Below are positions 1 to 10,214 of a stretch of 64,000 nt of DNA, one piece after another; positions within the stretch are counted from its first letter, which is position 1; every line of letters begins with the position of its first letter. The translations under genes were made by a program, and so were the position numbers. The stretch is taken from positions 24,435,292 through 24,499,291 of the forward strand of contig OY726572.1 of the NCBI GenBank assembly GCA_963383645.1, given 5' to 3'. The notes beneath the pieces are model-generated. The model saw only the letters and a list, made by a program, of their open reading frames with translations, was not told where the DNA came from and made no database searches. Source of the stretch: Muscardinus avellanarius. Taxonomy: Eukaryota; Chordata; Mammalia; Rodentia; Gliridae.

Positions 1-34
1 AAATGTATACTATTTATGTTCAATAAAAAATTGT

Positions 35-51
35 TAAAAAAATAAAATAAA

Positions 52-86
<35 letters not shown>

Positions 87-100
87 AATAAATTCAAAAT

Positions 101-142
<42 letters not shown>
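35..142. repeat. Long A-rich tract
   Basis: About 105 bases of nearly uninterrupted A, broken by a few T and C. It lies directly upstream of a plus-strand SINE. It is probably the tail of an element whose body lies left of the window, since 'caataaaaaa' just before it resembles the L1 3' ends seen later in this window. It is length-unstable and prone to assembly error. The poly-Phe reading frame on the other strand is meaningless. Confidence 0.8.
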
Positions 143-143
143 A

Positions 144-260
144 AGCCAGGTGTGGTGGTAAGCACCTGTAATCCCAGTACTTAGGAGGCGGAGACAGGAA
201 GATTGCAGGTTCAAGGCCAGCCTCAGCAACTTGGCTTACCTGTTTCAAAATAAAATAAAA

Positions 261-291
<31 letters not shown>

Positions 292-350
292 GGGCCGGGG
301 TGTAGCTCAGAGGTAGAATGCCCCTGGGTTCAATCCCCAATGCCACAAAA
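144..350 (+). mobile_element. B1-dID SINE, full dimer
   Basis: The left half reads 'gccaggtgtggtgg..tgtaatcccagtac', a 7SL/B1-type start. An internal (AAAT)n linker at 247-292 follows, then the ID half with tRNA-like A box 'tgtagctcagaggtag' and B box 'gggttcaatcccc'. It carries pol III promoter-like boxes and no coding capacity. It is non-autonomous, mobilised by L1 machinery. Confidence 0.9.
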
Positions 351-351
351 G

Positions 352-1757
352 AATGCATTTAGTGCATTTCAGGAAAGAAAAGTCATGAATTGTAGAAAAA
401 GGAAAAGTAGTTATGAAAACAGCACCGGTGCAAGAAGAGACTTGTGGACAACAGGTGGGAAAGTCAGGTGGCTGTGGAGGGGCAGGAGAGCGAAGTGAAC
501 CTTGAGTACAAGTTAGTTCTATTCTCTAGGCAGAAGGACCCCCCACAGCCTCCTGGATAGGAAGGGGCCTGAGGAAAATGAAGTTAGAGAAGGTAAAAGA
601 GAATCCAGGCAAGAGCCCTCCCTGCAGGCTGAGAAGGAACAGGCTCTCAGGAAGAGGGCGCTCCCATCCACGGGGCTCTATTTTGCATCCCAGCAATCAT
701 GTGACCGGGATTCTGTCTCCTGGTTTCCAGCGTGCCCGCACATGCACTGCCAGGTTCTCCTCTAGGAGCGGCCCTGGAGAAGGGTCACAGCACCTGCTGC
801 TCTCCGCAGCCGGCCTCCGTGCTGCTGTCCATATGAATGGCGTGTCCTTGCCGACCTCCTCAAGGATAAGGCTTGTGTCCCTGATGGACTTGCAATCAAA
901 GCCAAACAGCCAGGAACTGCTGGAGAGTGGGGTGGTCTAAGAGGCACCCCACAGATGGAGCAGGGGGCTCCTCCTTTCTCCAAACCCCATGATGGGGTCT
1001 TGTTTGGCTTCCCTGACTCTCTCTCCAGTGAAGAGCCTGTAAAACAGTGGCGCTAAGCAACTAGAGAGATTAACAAAATGCCCAGAATGTACAGGGAGAA
1101 GAGGAAGGAAGCCTCCCGCTGCAGTGTGTGTGTGGGGGTCTCCTCCCGTAGCAATTGATTCATCAAACAAACTTGCCAAAAATCTAAACTTTAATTTCAA
1201 ATGACTAGGCGCCTTTGTTCACAGCCAGATAATCAAATTCAGTATATTGGAAACATGTTTCAGTCTATTCTGGGTTTTTTTTTTTTTTTTTCCGTTTTAA
1301 ATAAATAAGAGTTCGTTCCAAGGCAGCTTTTTATTTTTTTTGCTTCACAGCCTGATTAATGATAGGCTCAGCTCCTCAAAAAGCCAAGGAAGGGAAGAAA
1401 ATAAATATGAAGGCGCAGGCATTTCCGCTCTCTCCTGGCCTTCCGAGAGAGGTTTAATACCCACCAACTGCTCCTGGATATGAACAGGCCGCAAACCTGA
1501 GCCAGGCGCCATGGCAGGCGCCCGAGAAGCCAGAATCCATAGCTGAGCTTATTATCCATTCCAGTCTGAGCCAAACATTGTCTTGAAAACCAAGTCAAAA
1601 TCACTAGGATTCTACAAACCTCTGGCTGTTCACCTTGAGTTTCTGCCATCTGATGGTACAAAGATAATGATAGATTTGGAGGCAGAAGGCCAGGCTTGAG
1701 CCTTGAGTCTAATCTTTCTTGAAAATGGGACTCTAGTCACTTCTCTCTCTGAACTCC
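352..1757. other. No recognised gene or repeat
   Basis: Mostly unique-looking sequence. A 120-codon frame at 578-940 has long frames on the opposite strand over the same bases, with no recognisable domain and no splice context I could support. T-rich runs occur near 1276-1291 and 1331. Nothing else is called. Confidence 0.5.
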
Positions 1758-1891
1758 ACCTTCCTCCTCTTTTTCTACTTCTTCCTCCTCCTCTTTTTCT
1801 ACTTCTTCCTCCTCCTCTTCTTCTTCTTCTTCTTCTTCTTCTTCTTCTTCTTCTTCTTCTTCTTCTTCTTCTTCTCTTTTTTTTTTTTTTA
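1758..1891. repeat. Polypyrimidine microsatellite, (CTTCTC)n/(TTC)n/T-run
   Basis: Interrupted CTT/CCT blocks lead into an uninterrupted (TTC)n from about 1817 to 1874, then a T run. It abuts the 3' end of a minus-strand SINE, so in SINE orientation it is A-tail followed by (GAA)n. It probably grew from the SINE tail. Poly-Leu and poly-Arg frames here are artefacts. Confidence 0.85.
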
Positions 1892-2053
1892 TGCCAAGGG
1901 CATTCTACCTCCAAGCCATACCCTCAGCCCTATTTTTTTTTTTTTTATTCTGAAACAGTCTAAGTAGCTGAGGCTGGCCATGAACCTACAATCCTTCTGT
2001 CTCAGCCTCCCAAGTACTAGGGTTGCAAGCGTGTAACACCACACCCGGCTCAG
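1880..2053 (-). mobile_element. B1-dID SINE, minus strand
   Basis: Reverse-strand ID half ('ccaagggcattctacctccaa', 'ccctcagccctatttt'), then the B1 half ending 'taacaccacacccggct'. The 3' tail, on the left in this orientation, has become the (GAA)n tract at 1758-1891. Confidence 0.85.
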
Positions 2054-2248
2054 CCTCCTCTTCTTTAAGAAGGGGTTGCTTGCAGGTTTGTTAAAAGCAT
2101 TAAGCAAAACAAAAGTGGGAAAAAGCTCAGTGCAAAAATACAGCATGAAGCCCAAATGTGCCCATCTCCACCTAACCACAGGGAGACTGCACGGGCAAAG
2201 GGCTTCAAGAGCCTTAAAGCCCTAAAGGGCCCTTAAAGCACCATGAAA

Positions 2249-2569
2249 GCGGGCGTGGTGGTGCACACTGTAACCCCAGCATTTGGGAGGCTGAGACCAG
2301 AGGATTGTAGTTCGCAGACAGCCTCAGCTACTTAGGCCCTTTGCAAATCAGTGAGACTCTGTTTCAAAACCAAGAAAAAAAAATAGGGCTGGGGGTGTAG
2401 TTTGGAGGTAGAATGCCCCTGGTTCCATCCCCAGTACTGCAAATAAACAAATTAATAAATAAATAAAAATAGGCCTGGGGGTGTAGCTAGGAGGTAGAAT
2501 GCCCCTGGGTTCCATACCTAGTACTGCAAAAAAAAAAAAAAAGAAAGAAAGAAAGAAAAGAAAAGGAAG
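2249..2569 (+). mobile_element. B1-dID SINE with a tandem second ID unit
   Basis: The B1 half at 2249-2370 ('gggcgtggtggtgcacac') is followed by two ID halves in a row, about 2384-2445 and 2472-2530. Each has 'gtgtag' followed by 'ggaggtagaatgcccctgg'. They are separated by an A/T-rich linker (aataaataaataaa). The tail degrades into (GAAA)n. It is a trimer: either a local duplication of the ID half or a second ID inserted in the tail. Confidence 0.8.
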
Positions 2570-2579
2570 AAAAACATAA

Positions 2580-2740
2580 ATAATGGAAACACCATGAGAT
2601 TTGGGGTCAAAAAGCCCAAATTCTGAGTCCTGGACCTGCTGTGTTACTTAAGCATCTCACTAACTCATTCCAAGCCTCAGTTTCCTCGAGCATAAGAAGA
2701 GGGTTATGATGCCTAATTAAAAGTGTCTGAAATAAATTGG
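2580..2740 (+). mobile_element. MIR SINE remnant
   Basis: Diverged MIR core: 'tgagtcctggacctgctgtgttacttaagcatctc' region, then 'aagcctcagtttcctc', the conserved MIR block. It is ancient and predates rodents. Confidence 0.6.
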
Positions 2741-2800
2741 TCCAAAATCTGCTCTCAGAGATGAGCTCCTAGGAAGAACATCCTTCAAATCTCACATCTG

Positions 2801-3011
2801 GCCAGGCGTGGTAGCGCACGCTTATAATCCCAGCACTTGGGAGGCTGAGACAGGAGGATCACATAGGTTCAAAGCCAGCCTCAGCTACTTAGTGAGGTTC
2901 TCAGCAACTTAGCAAGACCCTGTTTCCAAATAAAGTATAAAATAGGTCTGAGAGTATAGCCTGGAGGTAGAAAAGCCCTTGGCTTCCACCCCCAGTACCA
3001 CAAAAAATAAT
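2801..3011 (+). mobile_element. B1-dID SINE with target site duplication
   Basis: Complete dimer of a subtype with 'gtttccaaataaa' in the linker and 'gggt..tagcctggaggtag' in the ID half. A flanking direct repeat 'aaatctcacatctg' at 2787-2800 matches 3012-3025 with one mismatch, as expected for L1-mediated insertion. Confidence 0.9.
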
Positions 3012-3435
3012 AAATCTCACCTCTGTTATGTACCTCCTGTAGAGTATGGACATCACTGGTACTGAGGACTCAGAAGAGAGGGTGGACTCTGCATGAGACA
3101 CAGGGATTTATAAAAGAAAAGCTGGAGGGGTAGAGGAGAGGGGCAAGCCAGGGAGATGGCCAGAGAATAAGACAGGCAGAAGGCCACCTCCCTGCTGCCT
3201 ACCTACACCACTGGATGCCACTGTGGAGGTCTGTGGCCACATTACTAAATTCATGAAGCACCTGGGTAGAAGTGGGATGGGTGAGTGAGAGAGCAGAGGC
3301 TGCATCTGGTACCTAGCCATTTGGTGCACTCAGGTCCAGAGAGTGAGTCTGCAATAATCTGCAGAAGCCATGCAGACAGGCTGAGGCCCTCCCCAGGGCC
3401 CCGAAGCCCCAGGTGACACTGTGGTGGTCTTATTA

Positions 3436-3791
3436 CTGTTGCAATAAGCAAAGAAAAGAAAAAGGTATGATAAATTAGGAATGCTTTATTCAAATAGTTA
3501 AACTTCCCAAGATAAGGTTTAACCCGGGCAGATATGCCTTGATATATCTTCTTTCCATTCTGCACCATTTCTGATGAGCATAAACTGGCTGGGACATCTT
3601 CCCTGGATCCAGAAGAGTCCGGAGCCTATTTTCATTTTCAGTCTATTACAATTCAGGTGGAGAGAGGGTGGGGAACATTTGTTCCTGAGTCTCCAATGGT
3701 AAAGAGGGCAGAGCTTCCACAGTGGGGACAAAAAGGTTTCAAGAGGAAACAGAACTAACAATTTCCCTGGCAGGTTAGTTTTCTGTCACAC
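3436..3791 (-). mobile_element. Possible solo LTR, family unknown
   Basis: Read on the minus strand, the stretch begins TGTGACAG and ends TTGCAACA. It has a poly(A) signal AATAAA (plus-strand tttatt near 3484) about 50 bases before that end, a layout like an LTR with U3, R and U5. I found no convincing target duplication and do not recognise the family. It could be unrelated unique sequence with a chance AATAAA. Confidence 0.3.
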
Positions 3792-4939
3792 CTGTGCTGC
3801 AGGCGTCCTTATGTCTGCCTCAGTGACATTTTGCATATTTTACCCACAGTGCCTTGTAATCACTTAGCTTTCAATAGGTTGCGTTTTGGCTGTTCTCCTA
3901 ACATAATTAGGTACCTGCCTAAGCCAAGGGAGTGACAGGATTTTCTGGCCAGCATTACCTTCCCAGGATTAGGGAGCATGTCCAGCACATTTGAGTCCGG
4001 CCCTTATGCTGGACATCACTTATGCAGCTTGACCAGGCCAGCGCTGGCCTTTCATCTCTGCCTGAGGTTTACAGCCCATTCGATTTCCTTTGGAGAACAT
4101 TATCCAAGGTATTGCCTGGCAAATTATTTACCCATTGGGTTATTGTAGTAAACTTGTAAGCAGATGGGTTTTAGATTTTCCATCCTGTCTCAAAGAAAAA
4201 TGAACAAGGAATGTAAGACACCTACAATCTATCCTCCATTATCATCAGCTGGCAGGAGAGCTGCTTCCGCTATCCACGCTGCACACACATCTCCTGCATC
4301 TCTCTCCTTTATTCTGCTCCAAGGGAGAGATCTGAATCGACAGCTCTTCTGAGGTCAGCCACACTCCTACGCCAGGCTGCTTCTTGTCTTGCGTAGGTCA
4401 CGTGCTTGGCATCTCCTGGCTTTCCTTCCAGGGCCCTGGCATTGACAGTCACTTGTAAACCCTGGCTCTAGATTCCCCTCACTTTTCACCTCACGTCCCG
4501 AACCCTGGCCTTCAAAGCTTCTAAGCACTCTGCTCTGACAGACCTAAATTCTCTTATTTCTATCAGCGTCTGTCTATACCAGGCCGCTAATTAACTTCTG
4601 GCTCTCCAAGTTACAGAGCTCATTTGCTGACTCACAAGAGACAACCAACGGAAGTCCTTCATTAACATTCCTGAGCTGCTCATTAGCCACTGGGAGAATC
4701 ACATCACCCAAACTGTCAAGCCCTTCTGCCTGCAAGAAAGAGAAAGGACTCCACCTTGATTAATAGCACTTTGCCTCCCCCAAAGAGCATCTCCTGAGGA
4801 TTCAGCACTACTGGGAGAGGGTACAAAATCTGCAAGACCAACTCTTGTCCCTAAAGGAACGGTATCAAGACCCACAAGCACGAAACAAATCCAACACAAT
4901 ATGCAAGAACATACCAAGATACCATGAAGATACCATGGC
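3792..4939. other. No recognised gene or repeat
   Basis: Unique-looking sequence of moderate GC content. Frames at 4164-4352 (+) and 4699-4917 (-) are short, lack any domain I can name and have no supporting splice or repeat context. Confidence 0.45.
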
Positions 4940-5930
4940 TAAGTTAGATTTGTTCCGAAAAAGAAGGATGGTTTAACATTTTGAAAGCATTATCAGTGTT
5001 ATTTGCCAATTTTAAACCACAAGAGCGAAAAGAACACAATATTGTCAGTTTAATAAATGAGGAAAAATCAGCTGATATAATTCAATATCAATTCATAATT
5101 TTAAAAAGATAACTTTTTAGCCAATGAGTAGAAGAAAACTTTGTCATCTGATAAAGGATGGCTACCAAAATTCTATAGCAAACATTACATTTAGTGGTAA
5201 ATTATTGAAAGTTTTTCCTTTCAATAATTTGAAAGTAAGGATGACTACCACCACTTTTCAATCAACTAAGTTGAAAATGACATGGAAAAAAATTGACCCC
5301 TAAAACTCACACCGTACACAAAAAGTTAATTTCAGCTGGATTATAGATCTAAATATGAAAAGCAAGACAATAAAACTTATAAGCAATAAGGTAGGATAAC
5401 TGCCCTAATGGAGGGCAAAAATACCTTAAACAGGACACAAATAGCACTAACCAGAATGGGAGGGAAAGGATACGTTGATCTACATTAAAACTGCTGTGTT
5501 TCCAAATACAACATGTTAGAAAAAAATGCTGTTATATATAACTAAAAATATGAGCTTAAATAGACCATATGAACAACTTTTGCAAATCAGTTATATAGAC
5601 AACTCGACTTAAAATTACAGCAAAAGGCTGAAGCAGAAAATTCACAGAGGAGATATTTAAATAGCCAATAAGCACATAAAAACTTCTTAAACTCAATAGA
5701 TGTCAAGGAAATGCATATCAAAGAGACAGTACGCTATCATACTTCTTCCAGAATGGTTAAAACTTCAGTTGATTGTCTCAAGTATTGGTGGACAGGTAGC
5801 TCACCTGAATCTTGCCTACGTTGCTATGACTGTCTCCATGATGTAGTCATTTCATGAAAATGGCCACCCCCACTAAAATAGAATAGACACACACTCTGTG
5901 AACCAGCAATTCTATTCCTAGATATATGCC
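4940..5930 (+). mobile_element. Ancient L1 (L1M type), ORF2 3' part, degraded
   Basis: 'ggatggtttaacattttgaaagc' and 'tcatctgataaaggatggctacca' correspond to the L1 reverse transcriptase region. Later 'aatagccaataagcacataaaaa' and 'gaaccagcaattctattcctag' match the L1 C-terminal region. Stops and indels are everywhere. The copy continues after the LTR insertion, at 6350. Confidence 0.75.
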
Positions 5931-6349
5931 TGTTTCAGTCAGTATTCTCACTGTTGTAATCCAAAACACCTGAGCATATAACTTAAAGGAAGAAAGATTT
6001 GTTTGCTCATAATGTTGGAGATTTCAGGGGTTTAGTCCATTTGAGCCAGGGTGAGGTATGCAAAGCTCAGGGAATGGTGAGAGAGGGAGAGGGAGAGGGA
6101 GAGCAGGAGAGGGAGAGGGAGAGGGAGAGAGGGAGGGAGGGAGGGAGGGAGGGAGAGAGAGAGAGCAAGAACTCTTCTCTCACATCATGAAGTTAGAAGT
6201 AGAGAGAGAGAGCAAGGGGAGGAGAGACCATATGTAATCTTCAATGCCACACTCCCAGGGGCTCTTCCTTAGCAACCAAGCCCCACCTCCAACATGGCTG
6301 CCTTATTTCCAAGAAGTCTATGAGGACATTATAAATCCAAACATTAACA
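5931..6349 (-). mobile_element. MaLR-type solo LTR with 5-bp target duplication
   Basis: The interval starts TGTTTCAG and ends TTAACA, the TG..CA ends of an LTR. It is flanked by ATGCC at 5926-5930 and ATGCC at 6350-6354, the 5-bp duplication expected for MaLR elements. The body has the reverse-orientation layout of MST/MLT-like LTRs ('tttgctcataatgttggag', 'caagccccacctcc'). An internal purine repeat has expanded. No internal retroviral genes remain. It is inserted in an ancient L1. Confidence 0.8.
6077..6167. repeat. (GGGAGA)n/(GGGA)n/(GA)n purine repeat
   Basis: An expanded GA-rich tract inside the MaLR LTR. It encodes the poly-Gly/Glu/Arg stretch of a spurious frame at 5999-6190. A second (GA)n lies near 6200. 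Confidence 0.9.
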
Positions 6350-6990
6350 ATGCCTATACACAAGCACCAAAAGATAGATACAAGTATGTTCATAGTAGGA
6401 CTAGTCATAATAGCCTCCAAATGAAATCAAACTACTGTATCTGCCAAAGAGTATCTACAAAAAGCAGATACTTCAGTACACTCATAATGAATACTACACA
6501 ATTACATAAATAAACTATTGCTAAACACAATAACATGGATGGATCTCAGCATAATGTTGAGCAAAATATGGCAAACTTGAAAGAACACATACTATATCAT
6601 TCTACTTACATAAGAGTAAAACACTGGCAAAATAAATCTGTGGTATAACAAGTACATCTACCAGGGTACTGGTTCCCATCTATTTATAGATATAAATATT
6701 GGTTACACTACTATGTTTTCTGTGATATTTATCAAACTGGAATTTTGTACAAAGGTGGGAGGTTATAGGATTGGTCTCCTCCAGTAGGAACAAGTATTTT
6801 ATCACTGAAATTATTTAGAATACCCAATGCATGATGATACTAAAAAATAGACTGCTATTTTCTTGTTTCGAATTCTCTGCAGCCAGTGAACCCCGTTATC
6901 GCTTGAAGCTGGTTATACATCATACTGTACACTTAGGATTTGTATGACTTCTATATGCATACGACACTTCAATAAAAATGTTCAATTAAA
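6350..6990 (+). mobile_element. Ancient L1, 3' end (continuation)
   Basis: Resumes the L1 split by the LTR: 'aagtatgttcatagtaggac', 'gcaaacttgaaagaacacat', then the typical old-L1 3' end 'ctgtacacttaggatttgta..cttcaataaaaatg'. Plus orientation, non-coding and heavily mutated. Confidence 0.75.
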
Positions 6991-7822
6991 ATTTTAGTGG
7001 CAATTAAAAACATAATTTATCACTTCTAAATCAGAAAACATTAATATAAAAAGATCAATCTAAATTCATTTCATAACAACAGTTAAGTCTGAGAAAGAAA
7101 AAATGGAAATTTGATTTTATCTGTGTTTGTGTGTGTAATGGGAAAAGTCTGAACCAAGAGATACCTATGTGAAAGTCATTTTTTCAAGAGGGATAAAGGA
7201 AGCAAACACTAAAACAACATGAAGTATTTTCACAAATGAAAGGCTTCATTAAAACAAGAAAAGTATTAACAAAAATCTCCATGGTGCTTCCATCTCTTAT
7301 CCTCTCTTAGAGAGGTTTCAGGGCCAGGACACCCACAGAGGGGGAACTGAGGCAAAGGAATGTGGAGGAGGGACCAGTGTCCTCCACTTTTGTTCAGCAA
7401 GGTCTAGCTCCTGCAGCAGATGTGGGAAGTGCCTCCAAAAGTCCCTCAGACACTGGTGGGGCAATTGGTGCAGGGTCAGCCTTTGGGGATGGGGAGCCAG
7501 AGGGAAGAGTTGCATTAGGGCCTCTGCCAACCTCCAATAATGACTTTGGCCAGCAAAGCACCTGGCAAAAGAAGGCACCCCTGAACAAGCAAAATGAGAC
7601 CCAATTAACCACTCTGAGTTACCAGCCAAGCAAGACTTAGAACCCAGATCTTCTGAAGCCAAACCCATGGATTTAATTTACCTTAATCAAACAGAATTTC
7701 CAATAGAAACTGTTTTGAGGAGCTGATCAGAAATGAGAAAAGTTTGAGGCAATGTGAAACTGTTTCATAGAAAGTAAAGAAGTTTTTTACATCATAAACT
7801 GGTCTGCTTAGGGAGGCAGTTT
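6991..7822. other. No recognised gene; both strands open at 7318-7668
   Basis: Mostly unique-looking. At 7362-7640 (+, 92 codons) and 7318-7668 (-, 116 codons) both strands stay open over the same bases, which reflects base composition more than coding. The bases near 7580-7670 resemble a reversed MIR. I cannot name any domain in either frame. Confidence 0.4.
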
Positions 7823-7834
7823 AGAAAGTTTTGG
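7823..7834. repeat. Target site duplication, left copy (host L1)
   Basis: 'agaaagttttgg' immediately precedes the 5' truncation point of the host L1. Near-identical 'agaaagtttgg' follows its A-rich tail at 15187-15197. Confidence 0.6.
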
Positions 7835-7835
7835 G

Positions 7836-8043
7836 GAACCTCAAGCGAGAGCCAACAGAATGGGAGATTTTTGCCACCTACCCCTCTGATAAGAGGACTA
7901 ATATCTAGAACATACAAAGAACTCAAGAAACTCAAGACTAAAAAAATCATCCAATAACAAAATGGACAAGCGAACTAAATAGACACTTTGACGAAAGAAG
8001 AAATTCAAATGGCCAATAAATGCATGAAGAAATGTTCAACATC
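7836..8043 (+). mobile_element. Host L1 (5'-truncated), left piece of the split copy
   Basis: Aligns with 13335-13550 of the full-length L1: 'cgagagccaacagaatggga', 'ggactaatatctagaa', 'aataaatgcatga'. It is ORF2 C-terminal coding sequence, truncated at its 5' end, and stops at the insertion point of the younger L1. At 7963-7965 it has TGG (Trp) where the younger copy has a TGA stop. The frame 7988-8728 that starts here runs by chance into the inserted 5' UTR and is not a gene. Confidence 0.9.
8027..8043. repeat. Target site duplication of the full-length L1, left copy
   Basis: 'aagaaatgttcaacatc' at 8027-8043 equals 14340-14356 except for one C/T difference (8040 versus 14353). It marks both ends of the L1 insertion. 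Confidence 0.9.
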
Positions 8044-8055
8044 GGAACTTCCGGG

Positions 8056-8064
8056 AAGATGGCG
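8056..8064 (+). promoter_or_regulatory. YY1-like site at the L1 start
   Basis: AAGATGGCG, 12 bases into the element. It matches the YY1 core (AAGATGGC) that fixes the transcription start in other L1 families. Position and sequence are direct observations; binding is inferred. Confidence 0.65.
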
Positions 8065-8239
8065 ACGGAGGAAAGCGGCACTTACAAGTCCCGCTAACAA
8101 TCCAACTCTACTACCACAAAACCAGCGCCTTTCAGAGCCAGAAAACACCACCAGCAAAGAAATAAAAACGGTAAATACGAGGGACAGAGAAAAAGGGCTG
8201 GAAAAACAAGACACCGGAAAAAAACCAGCCCGAAGTGCC

Positions 8240-8510
8240 GCGCCCGCGCGGCACGGAGCGGCCAGAGCAGCCGGAGCGGCCAGAGCCGCAGCGCGGATTG
8301 GGGGGAGCCGCGGAGCGGAGCGGCCTGAGCAGCCGGAGCAGCCAGAGCCGCGTGGCGGAACAGCCGGAGCAGCCGGAGTGGCCAGAGCCGTGGTGCAGAG
8401 CAGCCAGAGCCGCGGTGCAGAGCGGCCGGAGCAGCCGGAGCGGCTAGAGCCGTGGTGCGGAGCAGCCAGAGCCACGGCGCAGAGCGGCCGGAGCGGCGCG
8501 GCCTACATTT
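8240..8510. repeat. GC-rich degenerate 9/18-base repeats in the L1 5' UTR
   Basis: Repeated variants of 'gagcagccg', 'gagcggcca' and 'gagccgcgg'. Because the unit length is a multiple of three and stop-poor, long frames appear on both strands (for example 8005-8475 minus, with Ala/Pro-rich repeats). These are composition artefacts. The block is dense in CpG and is a likely methylation target. Confidence 0.75.
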
Positions 8511-9299
8511 CCCCTAGCAGCACCAGGCTCCAGAGAGGAGGGAGACTCAAAACAGAGCTCAAATCCAGAGAGGAGGTACTCTGGCCTCGCGGCCTACGAT
8601 GCAGAAGCAGTGTCTTACTGCTGGCAGCAGCGGCGAGTTCACCGGACGGCCCTAGACCAACCCACTCAACCAGCCACCAGGCGCCTGAGAGGAGGGGTGG
8701 ACAGCGAGCCGAGGTGAGCAGGTGCTGAACAGCCGGGCGGCAGTCAGCAGTTTTGTTGGTGCAGGGAAAGGAACATCTAAAGCTCCCAAGGGCTGGGCAC
8801 AGCACAACTGGCAAGGACTCAGAGCAGAATTCAAAACCAGAGAAGAAATACACTGCATCACAGCCGAGGGCGTGGCAGTGGTGCCATATTGCCAGTGGCA
8901 GCAGCAGCGAATCCACCGAGTTCACTAAAGCTCCATCAGCGCACTCAACAACCGTGAGTCAAATTGCGGCCCCTAGGGGAGAAATCCCAGTACTGCACTC
9001 CCAGGGACTTGCGCAGATAGTCTCCCTGGGTCGGAGATTTTAGCAGTGCAGCCCAGTGAGGGAGTGGCAGTGGCAGAGATATCATACCATAGTCACAACT
9101 CCCCACTGGAGAACGCCCAACTTGGCACCCCCCATGGTCTAAGCAGCCTTGATTGACTCCCTGGGTCTGAGACTTTATGATACAACCCAGTAAAGGAGTA
9201 GTAGTGACTGAGATACCACAGACTCAAGATCCAGAGCATCTTAAGTGAACTCGTAGTGACTCAGGGAAGAACCCAGAGAAGGCACAAACATCCAAAATC

Positions 9300-10214
9300 A
9301 TGGGAAAGAGAAATAACAATGGAGCAGTGAATGCGAACAACCCCACAACATCAGAATCTGATAACACAGAAATCCAAAGATCTCTAGAAGATCAAATTAG
9401 GAAAATAACTTTAGAAATAATAGAGGACTTTCAAAAAGAATTTAGAGAGAGTCAAAAAGAGATAAAGGATGCAATTAATGAAGTAAAGGCCTCAATTCAA
9501 AGTATAAACAACAGATTAGACCACATGGAGAATAGAATCTCACTCTTAGAAGATGATCATTCTAAAAATGAACGCATAGTTTCTAATTTAGAAAAAAAAC
9601 CCAACAGCAGGAATCTGACACTGAAGAAATATGGGCCCATTTCAAGAGCTAACCTAAGCATAATTGGAATAGAGGAGGGAAAAGAAGGTGAAACCAAAGG
9701 GATCAACAATCTCTTCAAGGAAGTAATAGCAGAAAATTTTCCAAACATAGAGCAAGAGGTCGATACACAGGTCGAAGAAACTTATAGAACTCCCTTTAGA
9801 CAGGATCAGAGAAGAGAATCCCCACGCCACATAATTGTCAAAATGACCAATGTGGAAGCCAAGCAGAGAATCTTAAAGGCAACAAAAACAAAAGGCCACG
9901 TGACATACAGAGGCAAACCAATTAGAATCACTCCAGACTTCCCAAACCAACTTATGAAAGCCAGAAGGGCTTGGAGTAACATATTCCAAACTCTGAAAGA
10001 AAACAACTTCCAGCCAAAAATTTCCTACCCAGCAAAACTTTCTATCAAATTAGATGGGGAAATAAGAAGCTTCCATGACAAACAGCAACTGAAGGAATTT
10101 GTGTCTTCAAAACCAGCGCTAGAGAAAATACTCAAGGAGATTAACTGCAAAGAGGAAATGGGTAATACACGCCAGAACCAAAGAAACAAGAATTCCCATC
10201 CAGCAGACAACTAA
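9300..10214 (+). CDS. L1 ORF1 protein (ORF1p), RNA-binding chaperone
   Basis: Intact 304-codon frame; human ORF1p is 338. ORF1p forms trimers on L1 RNA and is needed for retrotransposition. Residues about 1-20 are a polar, disordered start (MGKRNNNGA). Residues about 25-110 are a charged heptad-like coiled coil ('QIRKITLEIIEDFQKEF' to 'NRLDHMENRISLLEDD'). Residues about 115-200 look like the RRM domain ('NLSIIGIEEGKEGE'). The C-terminal domain follows ('PRHIIVKMTNVEAKQRIL', then 'PDFPNQLMKARRAW'). The ATG at 9300 is the first long-frame start after the 5' UTR, and the TAA is at 10212-10214. It is notable that ORF1 is open while ORF2 is broken. Expression is unknown. Confidence 0.9.
   Translation: MGKRNNNGAVNANNPTTSESDNTEIQRSLEDQIRKITLEIIEDFQKEFRESQKEIKDAINEVKASIQSINNRLDHMENRISLLEDDHSKNERIVSNLEKKPNSRNLTLKKYGPISRANLSIIGIEEGKEGETKGINNLFKEVIAENFPNIEQEVDTQVEETYRTPFRQDQRRESPRHIIVKMTNVEAKQRILKATKTKGHVTYRGKPIRITPDFPNQLMKARRAWSNIFQTLKENNFQPKISYPAKLSIKLDGEIRSFHDKQQLKEFVSSKPALEKILKEINCKEEMGNTRQNQRNKNSHPADN

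Larger units (their letters stand above)
8044..9299 (+). promoter_or_regulatory. L1 5' UTR with internal promoter region
   Basis: Starts 'ggaacttccgggaagatggcg', the expected L1 transcription start layout. The first 470 bases are GC- and CpG-rich, unlike the rest of the window. It then runs to the ORF1 ATG at 9300. Two imperfect internal duplications are visible: 8549-8650 resembles 8820-8928 ('ctcaaatccagagaggag' against 'ttcaaaaccagagaagaa'), and 9022-9090 resembles 9158-9218 (both begin 'tccctgggtc'). By L1 family knowledge it should act as an internal pol II promoter. Activity here is inference. Confidence 0.8.

Noticed and set aside
301..340. tRNA-like A and B boxes in the ID halves
   Set aside because: These are SINE pol III promoter remnants repeated across the window. 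No cloverleaf or anticodon arm supports a functional tRNA gene.
578..983. 120-codon plus frame overlapping a minus frame
   Set aside because: No recognisable domain, no splice or start context, and both strands open.
7318..7668. Overlapping 92- and 116-codon frames on opposite strands
   Set aside because: Not a supported gene: no domain, part resembles a reversed MIR, and two-strand openness indicates composition.
8005..8475. 156-codon minus-strand Ala/Pro-rich frame
   Set aside because: Stop-free because of the degenerate 9/18-base GC repeat; frames open on both strands over the same bases.
7988..8728. 246-codon plus-strand frame
   Set aside because: It starts in the host L1 ORF2 remnant and reads across the insertion point into the 5' UTR of the younger L1. 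It is a chance fusion kept open by a GC-rich repeat.
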